From contig JAFVEU010000130.1 of assembly GCA_017475845.1 (NCBI GenBank), positions 1 to 6,103 on the forward strand: 6,103 nt of DNA, given 5' to 3'. The position numbers and the translations under genes were made by a program. Positions 1-5,627 of the stretch are shown piece after piece. Position 1 is the stretch's first letter; every line of letters starts with the position of its first letter. Source of the stretch: Lachnospiraceae bacterium (GTDB lineage Bacteria > Bacillota > Clostridia > Lachnospirales > Lachnospiraceae). Below the pieces are notes generated by a model. The model was not told where the DNA came from. It ran no database searches and saw nothing but the letters and a program-made list of their open reading frames with translations.

Positions 1-1803
1 ATCCAGCCCGGTTTCATCTTTAAGGTTAAATGAAAAAGAAATATTTAGATCAGTCTGGGCTTTATTGACGTATTTGTATGTGGCAGCATCATCAAAGGTG
101 ACTCTGTCAGACTTCGTCCCTTTATTATCCCTGTCTGTAATGCCCCAGTCCGATATCGGGTATTTATCGTTTTCTCCAAGGGATGCAATATTCTCAAAAT
201 CTTTCCAGGAGGTCTTAGTATGTTCAACTCCATCCGAACTTGTAATAGTAATCCCCGATTCATCATCAGTTCCATTTCCATATATGCTTATCCAATATTT
301 GTAATCAAAAGCATCCTTATTTGCTTCTGTTACTCTTAAAGCGTTTACATCGAATAAATCCAGGGCTTTTCCTCTCTCAACTTCAGAGGTTGTGATATCC
401 CAGGAATTCCTTGTGTTAAGTTGCCTGGCGTTAATGCCGTTAATAACATCCTCAAGATTGTCCCCATCATTTACCTCGAAGCTTATGATCTGATCCCTGA
501 ACTGGAATGAGAAATCGCCGTTATTATTCTTTTCTTTTATACCAATATCTTTCCAGGAGGCGGCAAAAATATCATTCACGTACACCCCTTTGCCGTCCGC
601 TGACCAATAATTCCTGCGTGTTATCTGGTAAAGCGGATCACCGGCCTTTACATGGAGTTCTACGTACTCACCCTTATAATCGTAAAAACTGACCTGCTGG
701 TCTTTTGCAAAAGTTTTCCCATCGGAAGAAATATCTATCCCCATTTCACTCCAGTTATGACGCACGTCGTTCAGTTCTATTCCTCCATAAGAAATATCAC
801 CGCCCCTAAGGCCATTACTAAATATCTTCATAGGTTCGCCCTGGCTTCTGTAAGTAACCTCCTTAACGACACCACTGTATATTTTTCCGTATTCATCTCC
901 TGCTGTCTGATCCGGTCTCTCATCATAAATCACAAGTATATTGCTATTTGTAGGATCCTTCTCGTAAATGCTGTAGTGATCCTGTGGTTTTCCCCCAGTA
1001 GCCTCAACAATTCTGTCTATCAGTTCAGAAGCATTTGAAACCCCAAAGGTTCCCACGGTATATGTATAATTTTCGTTTCCCACCAAAGTATGGTCTGATG
1101 AAGATGAATCGAAGGTGACACAATAGTTATTGGTACAGGTACAGCATGTTGAAAAAAATCCTGTTCCGTCAAGGCTTGAGATATCAGAAAAGTCAACACC
1201 GGAAAAATCAATATAACTCGCACTCTTATAAGTCACACCTTCCTTGGAAAAAGTATTAGACATGTGCCCCGAGGATTGGGAAACGGAATCAAGAGAAGCT
1301 CCAGGAGGGAACTTCGAACTTGTTTTAACCAAAGAAGTACTGTTTTCATCATAGTCCCTGACAACTGAGACACCCGGGGTATAAGGAAGCCTAAATATAT
1401 ATGTTTCATTGAATTTTGCAGTCTTAAGTATTCTGTTGGTTTCTTCTTTTAGTTCCTGTATCTCATTGTCAATATCCATCCTGTCAGAAGCTGAATTTGT
1501 CCCATTAGCTGCTTTTATGGAAAGCTCATTCATACGATGAAGCATATCCACGACTTCATTCAAATATCCATCAGCGGTCTGACAAAAGCTAATCCCATCC
1601 TGAATATTATCAGCTCCCTGCCTTAATCCACGTATCTGTTTCCGCATTTTCTCTGAGATGGAAAGCCCAGCGGCATCGTCCGAAGCCCTGTTGATCTTAT
1701 AACCGGAAGACAGCTTTTCAGCAGATTTTGCTTTGTTATTTGTGGTTATCCCAAGCTGTCTGTTTGTAAACATAGATGGAAGATTATGGGCAACTACATT
1801 CAT
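1..1803 (-). CDS. fliC: Large flagellin, filament subunit (C-terminus beyond the left edge)
   Basis: Flagellin is exported through the flagellar type III apparatus and polymerises into the filament. I read this frame codon by codon from the ATG at 1801-1803 to base 1 and found 601 codons without a stop. Residues 1-140 are a typical flagellin D0/D1 region: MNVVAHNLPSMFTNRQLG at the start, then KLSSGYKINRASDDAAGLSI near residues 30-50, then the QTADGYLNEVVDML and MNELSIKAANGT helices. The rest of the visible part is a long variable domain rich in S, T, D, N and aromatics. The C-terminal D0/D1 half is not in the window, so the full protein is probably well over 700 residues, against about 270-500 for many flagellins. 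A cysteine cluster (Cys220, 221, 223, 228) and an N-terminal Cys74 are unusual for a flagellin. An AGAAGGAGA ribosome binding site lies 7 bases upstream, and a sigma-28 promoter drives the gene. Sampled stretches are more AT-rich (about 37-43% GC) than parts of flgE. Family assignment is very secure; the function of the central domain is unknown. Confidence 0.95.
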   Translation of the reverse strand, partial: MNVVAHNLPSMFTNRQLGITTNNKAKSAEKLSSGYKINRASDDAAGLSISEKMRKQIRGLRQGADNIQDGISFCQTADGYLNEVVDMLHRMNELSIKAANGTNSASDRMDIDNEIQELKEETNRILKTAKFNETYIFRLPYTPGVSVVRDYDENSTSLVKTSSKFPPGASLDSVSQSSGHMSNTFSKEGVTYKSASYIDFSGVDFSDISSLDGTGFFSTCCTCTNNYCVTFDSSSSDHTLVGNENYTYTVGTFGVSNASELIDRIVEATGGKPQDHYSIYEKDPTNSNILVIYDERPDQTAGDEYGKIYSGVVKEVTYRSQGEPMKIFSNGLRGGDISYGGIELNDVRHNWSEMGIDISSDGKTFAKDQQVSFYDYKGEYVELHVKAGDPLYQITRRNYWSADGKGVYVNDIFAASWKDIGIKEKNNNGDFSFQFRDQIISFEVNDGDNLEDVINGINARQLNTRNSWDITTSEVERGKALDLFDVNALRVTEANKDAFDYKYWISIYGNGTDDESGITITSSDGVEHTKTSWKDFENIASLGENDKYPISDWGITDRDNKGTKSDRVTFDDAATYKYVNKAQTDLNISFSFNLKDETGLD

Positions 1804-1810
1804 TATTGTA

Positions 1811-1819
1811 TCTCCTTCT
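1811..1819 (-). promoter_or_regulatory. Flagellin ribosome binding site
   Basis: On the minus strand this reads AGAAGGAGA, 7 bases before the ATG at 1803. It fixes the flagellin start. The GGA inside it, together with another GGA at 1837-1839, is the kind of arrangement that CsrA uses in flagellin leaders of Gram-positive bacteria; that regulatory reading is inference. Confidence 0.85.
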
Positions 1820-1851
1820 GTATCTACTTATAATTGTCCCCTCAATCCTTT

Positions 1852-1878
1852 ATATCGGAAAAAAAGAAAAATACTTTA
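1852..1878 (-). promoter_or_regulatory. Sigma-28 (SigD/FliA) promoter of the flagellin gene
   Basis: The minus strand reads TAAA (1875-1878), then 15 bases, then TCCGATAT (1852-1859). The known sigma-D consensus of Bacillus is TAAA, 14-16 bases, gCCGATAT, so only the weakly conserved first G differs. It lies about 50 bases upstream of the flagellin ATG, and transcription should begin near 1845-1848. This places the flagellin in the late class of flagellar genes, expressed after hook completion. I saw no comparable element in front of the other genes. Confidence 0.87.
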
Positions 1879-1889
1879 GTTATAGCTAA
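1876..1889. promoter_or_regulatory. Imperfect palindrome near the flagellin -35, candidate operator
   Basis: TTAGTTATAGCTAA is self-complementary at 12 of 14 positions (TTAG-N-TATA-N-CTAA). Its edge covers three of the four -35 bases of the sigma-28 promoter. The 9-mer CTTTAGTTA, which contains its left half, occurs at 1874-1882 and again at 1936-1944, just upstream of the divergent XRE gene. XRE regulators often bind short AT-rich palindromes next to their own gene, so this is a candidate site for that protein. In a region this AT-rich, chance is a serious alternative. Confidence 0.35.
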
Positions 1890-1967
1890 TAAATATTTGT
1901 AATGGCTCATTAAAAATTTTCTGATCGAAAAGTACCTTTAGTTAATAATCATGTTGGGGTTTATTAC

Positions 1968-1975
1968 AGGAGGTG
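1968..1975 (+). promoter_or_regulatory. Ribosome binding site of the XRE regulator gene
   Basis: AGGAGGTG, a near-perfect match to the anti-Shine-Dalgarno sequence, with 6 bases between AGGAGG and the ATG at 1980. It supports this start. No convincing -35/-10 pair was found in front of it: the best pieces are TTGTAA at 1897-1902 and the AT-rich TTAATAAT at 1942-1949, neither with a good partner. Confidence 0.8.
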
Positions 1976-1979
1976 CGGC

Positions 1980-2306
1980 ATGTCAGGTCTGGATTATAAA
2001 CGGATAGGGAAAAAGATGCGGGACAAAAGGCTTTCGCTCGGATTAAAGCAGGAATATGTGGCAGAAAAACTGAATGTGAATCCAAGCCATATATCAAACA
2101 TTGAGTGCGGCAGGGCACATCCCTCCCTTGCGATTTTAGTGAAAACCGCTGAAATTTTTAGATGCAGTGTGGACTGCTTTCTGGATGATGAATACCGTTA
2201 TACACCTGATAATCCGGCGGGGCTTGAAGAACGGATAAGCCGCCTTTTGCTTAATAAAAGCGATGAGGAAAGGGAAAAAGCCTTGAAAATCCTGGAGCTG
2301 CTGTAA
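1980..2306 (+). CDS. XRE-family helix-turn-helix transcriptional regulator
   Basis: A 108-residue DNA-binding protein, probably a dimeric repressor or activator in the cytoplasm. Residues 9-66 form a Cro/CI-type helix-turn-helix domain (HTH_3). The pattern starts RIGKKMRDKRLSLGLKQEYV, continues with VAEKLNVNPSHISNIE (the recognition helix runs about 35-42), and ends with GRAHPSLAILVKTAEIF and the common XRE ending 'VDCFLDDE'. Residues 79-108 are a charged, leucine-rich helix (GLEERISRLL through ALKILELL) that could serve dimerisation. No metal, ligand or peptidase domain is visible. It is transcribed away from the flagellin over a 176-base gap and precedes the ATPase gene, which has its own promoter. 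Control of either neighbour, or of itself, is inference from position. The fold is certain, the target unknown. Confidence 0.93.
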   Translation: MSGLDYKRIGKKMRDKRLSLGLKQEYVAEKLNVNPSHISNIECGRAHPSLAILVKTAEIFRCSVDCFLDDEYRYTPDNPAGLEERISRLLLNKSDEEREKALKILELL

Positions 2307-2311
2307 TCCTC

Positions 2312-2340
2312 TTGACCAAAGACACCCCTGATAGTAAAAT
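2312..2340 (+). promoter_or_regulatory. Sigma-A-type promoter for the ATPase gene
   Basis: TTGACC (2312-2317) and TAAAAT (2335-2340) are separated by exactly 17 bases. Each hexamer matches the vegetative consensus at 5 of 6 positions. It begins 6 bases after the XRE stop codon, so the ATPase can be transcribed independently of the regulator, with a start near 2347 and a leader of roughly 70 bases. Confidence 0.7.
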
Positions 2341-2403
2341 GAATAAAAGTAAATGAAAGTAAAAAAGAATAGACAAGAATAAAAGAGAATAAATAAAAGT
2401 AAA
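2341..2403 (+). repeat. A-rich leader with repeated AATAAAAGTAAA
   Basis: The untranslated stretch before the ATPase is almost free of C and has few T on the plus strand. The 12-mer AATAAAAGTAAA occurs at 2342-2353 and 2392-2403, and its core AATAAAAG again at 2378-2385, among related pieces such as GAATAG, GAAAGT and GAGAAT. It forms no hairpin and encodes no peptide that I can support. It could be a repeated protein-binding site, a translation-enhancing unstructured leader, or simply a slippage-prone low-complexity tract. Confidence 0.6.
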
Positions 2404-2409
2404 GGTGAG
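2402..2409 (+). promoter_or_regulatory. Ribosome binding site of the ATPase gene
   Basis: AAGGTGAG lies 6 bases before the ATG at 2416. It is weaker than the AGGAGG-type sites of the other genes here, but it decides this start; the first residues reached in frame (MERHFYFQPAFGNRPEKIVGR) are a plausible N-terminus for the ATPase family. Confidence 0.7.
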
Positions 2410-2415
2410 TGAAAA

Positions 2416-3513
2416 ATGGAACGGCATTTTTATTTCCAGCCGGCCTTTGGAAACAGGCCGGAGAAGATAGTCGGACGGGACGGTGAGCTGTATTCTGTAT
2501 TAAATGGTCTGAAGGAACCGGTCGGATCAAGGAACCGGTGCATTCTTTTCCTGGGACAAAGGGGGATGGGAAAGACCGCAATGCTCCTTGAAATAGCAGA
2601 CAGGGCGAGAACAGAAGGCTATATACCCGCAAGGGTAACTGCACATGAAGGAATGCCACAGTCCATAATTGAACAGATACAGTTTAACGGATCCCAGTTT
2701 TTTAAGGATGAAAAGCGGCATCTGTCCGGGATAAGCGCCGGAGCCCTGGGATTCTCTTTCGGGCTCACTTTTTCGGACGAGGCAAAACAGCAGTATGGGT
2801 TCAGGACAAAGATGTCCCTACTGTGCGACAGGCTTGAAGAAAAAGGAAAAGGTGTTCTTAGTCTTATAGACGAAGTGCATACCTCGCCTGCAATGAGGGA
2901 TGTGGCATCATCATTCCAGGAGCTTGTGGGAGACCGGAAGAATATCGCCATTGTAATGGCCGGTCTTCCTTATGCTGTTTCAAGCATACTGAATGATGAG
3001 GTGCTTACTTTTCTGAACAGGGCTGATAAGGTAGAACTTGGCGCGATTTCCTGTTCCGCCATAAAAGCATATTATGAAAATGCTTTTAGGGAAATGAAAA
3101 TAAAGTGCCCGGATGAAATTCTTGATGAGGCTTCCGAAGCAACGCACGGTCTTCCCTATTTCATGCAGCTCCTCGGCTACTACCTGACTGAATACTCTGG
3201 AGACAGATCTGTCATTGATGAATCTGTGTTTAATAAAGCCAGAACATCTGCCGAAAAAGATATGGATGATAATGTATTTAAGCCGGTCATTTCACCCCTT
3301 TCCAATAATGACAGGGCATTCCTTAAAGCAATGGCAGAGTGCTCCGAACCGGCAACAACCGAGGAGCTGAAGAATTGGCTTGGAAATAAGGGCTCTTCTA
3401 TCCAGACATACAGAAAAAGGCTTATTGAGGCAGGAATTATCGAAACTCCCCGCCGCGGGGAGCTGACCTTTGCCATTCCTTATTTCAGGGAATATCTGCT
3501 GAAATCAGAGTAA
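2416..3513 (+). CDS. P-loop ATPase of the AAA+ / Orc1-Cdc6-like type with C-terminal winged helix
   Basis: A 365-residue cytoplasmic ATPase. The Walker A motif is GQRGMGKT at 47-54, preceded by the 'VGRDGEL' entry motif (19-25) common to AAA_16/COG1672-like ATPases. Walker B is VLSLIDEVH at 147-155 (Asp152, Glu153). A sensor-1-like strand, IAIVMAGLP, lies at 177-185, and Arg202 sits where these families carry the box VII arginine. A lid/sensor-2-like segment GLPYFMQLLG follows at 245-254. Residues about 297-362 look like a winged helix, including TYRKRLIEAGII and the wing turn PRRGELTFAIP. The layout, AAA+ core plus winged helix, suggests a DNA- or protein-handling switch rather than a metabolic enzyme. 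No nuclease, protease or membrane segment is visible. It follows an XRE regulator, has its own promoter, and converges on flgE. Biological role unknown; a defence, regulatory or mobile-element function cannot be chosen from sequence alone. Confidence 0.9.
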   Translation: MERHFYFQPAFGNRPEKIVGRDGELYSVLNGLKEPVGSRNRCILFLGQRGMGKTAMLLEIADRARTEGYIPARVTAHEGMPQSIIEQIQFNGSQFFKDEKRHLSGISAGALGFSFGLTFSDEAKQQYGFRTKMSLLCDRLEEKGKGVLSLIDEVHTSPAMRDVASSFQELVGDRKNIAIVMAGLPYAVSSILNDEVLTFLNRADKVELGAISCSAIKAYYENAFREMKIKCPDEILDEASEATHGLPYFMQLLGYYLTEYSGDRSVIDESVFNKARTSAEKDMDDNVFKPVISPLSNNDRAFLKAMAECSEPATTEELKNWLGNKGSSIQTYRKRLIEAGIIETPRRGELTFAIPYFREYLLKSE

Positions 3514-3554
3514 TCCTGAAAACAAGACACTGAATATGTTTTCTAATGCAAAGC

Positions 3555-3596
3555 CACGCGGGACATAAGCGTTTTATGACGCCTATGTCCCGCGTG
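3555..3596. terminator. Long hairpin between convergent genes, probable bidirectional terminator
   Basis: CACGCGGGACATA (3555-3567) pairs perfectly with TATGTCCCGCGTG (3584-3596). After one mismatch, three more pairs (GCG/CGC) close an eight-base loop TTTTATGA. It lies 41 bases after the ATPase stop and 26 bases after the flgE stop, between two converging genes. Neither strand has a proper run of U after the stem: the plus strand continues AAAATT and the minus strand GCTTTG. So it is either a non-canonical terminator or an mRNA 3'-end stabiliser. Confidence 0.65.
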
Positions 3597-3622
3597 AAAA
3601 TTATCCCGGGTAAATTTATACC

Positions 3623-5173
3623 TTACCTCTTCAGATTGATAAGCTCTTCAAGCATGGAGTCTGAAACCGTTATGATACGGGAGTTGGCCTGGAAGCCTCT
3701 CTGGGTGGTGATCATGCTGGTGAACTCGCTGGAAAGGTCCACGTTACTCATTTCCAGCTCTCCGGAAGCATAGGAACCGCCGTTTGCCGTAACATCACCG
3801 AGAATGGCGTCACCGGAGTTCATGGTCGCATTGTAAAGGTTGTCACCTGTCTTCTCGAGACCGGAAGCATTGGAGAAGATAGCGGAAGCGATCTGTCCGA
3901 GGAGCTTGGTCTGTCCGTTGGTGTATGCGCCGGTGATCTTGCCGTCAACACCGATGGAGATGGAGCTCAGCTTACCTACCGACCATCCGGAGCCTTCGGT
4001 GGTGTCAACTCCGCCGTTGCCTCCGTTAACCGTAGAGGTACCCTTATTGTCGATATTCTGCATTGTTGTGGTATCAACCTCCACGTTTTTTGTAAAGGCA
4101 TCCGTGGGAATGCTCCTTATCTGGTCTGCGGGATCGCCTGTGGCACCGGGATCCTCTATGATACCCAGAAGGGAGTGAAGATTCAGATTGAATCCGGCAT
4201 TGGAAGTATTGGAATCCGCCGTGGTGGAAACAAAGGCACCGGTCTTGGTATCAAACTTTACGTCGATATAAGCCGTTCCGGGATAGCCGGTGTCGGTCTT
4301 ATCATTCGTGGCTGTAAGGGAATTCCCTCTTTCAGCTGTGTCGCCGCTGTTCAGCATTCTTGAGAAGAATTTGATCTTGGCTAAAGCGTAATCGGTATCG
4401 GACTCTCCGCCGGCTGTATCCTGATCTCTGAAGATGGTGTCACCGTTGGAATCGATCATATCGGAAACAGCCAGCTTGTACTGTCCCTTAACGGGCTCCT
4501 GTGCATCGTTCAGCTTGGGAAGGATCTTGTACTTAACAGTATATCTGTAACCCTCATTATCATAGAGCTTCATATCGATAACCTGGCCTGCGTCCTGGGT
4601 AAGGGCATCGGAATTGGCATCCAGGATACCTGTGATGTAGCCCTTGCTGGTAGCGTCAGGATCGGAAACCTTGTTGGCAGGGCTCATGATCTTTAATGCG
4701 ACTAAAGAGCTGGTATTTATCTGCTGAACACCGTTATTGTCCGTTACTCCGTAGCCCATAACGGTGTAACCGTTACTGGACATGCAGAGGGTACCGTTGG
4801 CGTCTACCGTAAAGGCACCGGACCTGGTGTAGAACTGCTGTGAACCGTCGGAAACCACAAAGAAGGAATCTCCGTTGATACGGATATCAAAGGGGTTACC
4901 TGTTGTCTCGGCACTTCCTGCGCCCGTTACGTTTGAGTAGATCGAGCCTGTGCTGACACCGAGACCGATCTGCTGGGCATTCACACCCGCACGGCCCGTA
5001 TTGTCGTTGGGGCCGGAAGCATTGGCCTTTGTCTGGTAAACCAGATCCTGGAAGGTCACATTGCTGGTCTTGTATCCAACTGTGTTAACGTTAGCTATAT
5101 TGTTACCGATTACGTCCATCTTTACCTGATGTGTCTTAAGTCCCGCAACTCCGGAAAAAAGTGATCTCATCAT
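3623..5173 (-). CDS. flgE: Flagellar hook protein FlgE
   Basis: FlgE is exported by the flagellar type III apparatus and polymerises under the FlgD cap into the hook, the flexible joint between rod and filament. The 516 residues begin MMRSLFSGVAGLKTHQ, followed by NNIANVNTVGYK at 24-35, the rod/hook N-terminal signature. A FlgE/F/G-type segment follows (NPFDIRINGDSFFVV at 93-107 and FYTRSGAFTVDANG at 114-127). A long variable domain rich in T, D, N and G fills about 140-440. The end is a standard Flg_bbr_C helix (GELEMSNVDLSSEFTSMI, TTQRGFQANSRIITVSD, MLEELINLKR). It is longer than Bacillus FlgE (about 264 residues) because of the middle domain. The only cysteine I see is Cys130. The start is chosen from AAGGAGG 10 bases upstream; Met2 is an alternative. 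It is the last gene of this operon segment, with a hairpin downstream and no flbD following. Confidence 0.97.
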   Translation of the reverse strand: MMRSLFSGVAGLKTHQVKMDVIGNNIANVNTVGYKTSNVTFQDLVYQTKANASGPNDNTGRAGVNAQQIGLGVSTGSIYSNVTGAGSAETTGNPFDIRINGDSFFVVSDGSQQFYTRSGAFTVDANGTLCMSSNGYTVMGYGVTDNNGVQQINTSSLVALKIMSPANKVSDPDATSKGYITGILDANSDALTQDAGQVIDMKLYDNEGYRYTVKYKILPKLNDAQEPVKGQYKLAVSDMIDSNGDTIFRDQDTAGGESDTDYALAKIKFFSRMLNSGDTAERGNSLTATNDKTDTGYPGTAYIDVKFDTKTGAFVSTTADSNTSNAGFNLNLHSLLGIIEDPGATGDPADQIRSIPTDAFTKNVEVDTTTMQNIDNKGTSTVNGGNGGVDTTEGSGWSVGKLSSISIGVDGKITGAYTNGQTKLLGQIASAIFSNASGLEKTGDNLYNATMNSGDAILGDVTANGGSYASGELEMSNVDLSSEFTSMITTQRGFQANSRIITVSDSMLEELINLKR

Positions 5174-5183
5174 AAGGCATTTA

Positions 5184-5210
5184 CCTCCTTTATGCTCCTC
5201 CCGGGAGCAT
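5184..5210 (-). promoter_or_regulatory. Hairpin plus strong ribosome binding site in front of flgE
   Basis: In the minus-strand mRNA, AUGCUCC (5204-5210) pairs with GGAGCAU (5192-5198) around a five-base loop. It is followed directly by AAAGGAGG (5184-5191), the flgE Shine-Dalgarno site, 10 bases before the ATG at 5173. The hairpin leaves the ribosome site itself single-stranded. An out-of-frame ATG at 5178-5180 is only 3 bases from the site, too close to be favoured. The hairpin could block 5' decay or mark a processing point that lets flgE be translated more than its neighbours; that is inference. Confidence 0.6.
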
Positions 5211-5216
5211 TGCCTG

Positions 5217-5621
5217 TCAGGCGATTACCGCGCCGTCTATATTACTGAAAACCTTGTCTTTTGATTCGTCCGCATCCATTGCCGTTACCACCGTACTGCT
5301 CTCCGTGTTAACTATGAATGCCAGATTGTCTATCATTACCAGGGAATCGTTTATCCCTTTTTTCTCTGCCCTTTCCATTCCGTCCGAAAGCCGGTTCAGC
5401 TGGCTCGTGCTTAAGGAAATATTCCTGTCCGAAAGCCTCTGCGCCGCATGCTTTGAGAATTTCAGCCCGAAGCTCTCGCCCTGCTTGTCCGTAAGCACTT
5501 CTGCGAAGCTTCTTACTCCGGCCTGAGGCTCCGGAGCGCTCTTGCTGCCGTTAAGCCTGTACCGTTCTGTCAGCTCTTCTATGGAAGGGTATGAACCTAT
5601 GTTCTTATTTACCATTGCCAT
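5217..5621 (-). CDS. TIGR02530-type flagellar operon protein
   Basis: A 134-residue soluble protein that I recognise as the small flagellar operon protein found between flgD and flgE in many Bacillota (TIGR02530 type). Its function is not established; the position suggests a role in hook assembly or its control. The N-terminal third (1-36) is variable. FAEVL at 39-43 and LKFSKHAAQRLSDRNISLS at 53-71 are the family's most recognisable motifs. They are followed by a charged helical stretch (RLSDGMERAEKKGINDSLVMID), a strand-rich part (LAFIVNTESSTVVTAMD), and the family ending VFSNIDGAVIA at 124-134. There is no signal peptide or membrane segment. The start is set by AAAAGGAG at 5628-5635, 6 bases upstream; the ATG at residue 3 is a weaker alternative. 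It is separated from flgE by 43 bases and from flgD by 57 bases, on the same strand. Confidence 0.88.
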   Translation of the reverse strand: MAMVNKNIGSYPSIEELTERYRLNGSKSAPEPQAGVRSFAEVLTDKQGESFGLKFSKHAAQRLSDRNISLSTSQLNRLSDGMERAEKKGINDSLVMIDNLAFIVNTESSTVVTAMDADESKDKVFSNIDGAVIA

Positions 5622-5627
5622 ATCAAA

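Noticed and set aside
65..1038. Plus-strand open frames at 65-304, 507-692 and 652-1038
   Set aside because: All lie antisense to the continuous 601-codon flagellin frame. Sequences such as CCAGGAGG on this strand come from the codons for S-W-K-D, not from ribosome sites.
1020..1223. Minus-strand 67-residue frame inside the flagellin region
   Set aside because: It is on the same strand as the flagellin but in another frame, with no ribosome site and no family features. The flagellin frame is unbroken across it, so no frameshift is implied.
1..1803. Flagellinolysin-type peptidase domain in the large flagellin
   Set aside because: No HExxH motif occurs in the 601 visible residues. It could still lie beyond the left edge, so this is not excluded for the full protein.
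2198..2951. Minus-strand frames overlapping the XRE end and the ATPase
   Set aside because: Antisense to recognisable HTH and Walker-motif proteins. Their hydrophobic, serine-rich translations have no family features, and the A-rich leader reads as a false F/Y/L/S membrane segment in reverse.
3446..3462. GC-rich hairpin CTCCCC...GGGGAG near the end of the ATPase gene
   Set aside because: It is explained by the codons for the winged-helix turn T-P-R-R-G-E and has no U tract, so it is not counted as a terminator or attenuator.
3840..4363. Plus-strand open frames inside flgE (3840-4178 and 4175-4363)
   Set aside because: They are antisense to a gene with clear FlgE protein signatures, lack good ribosome sites, and their translations look like proline/serine-rich shadow sequence.
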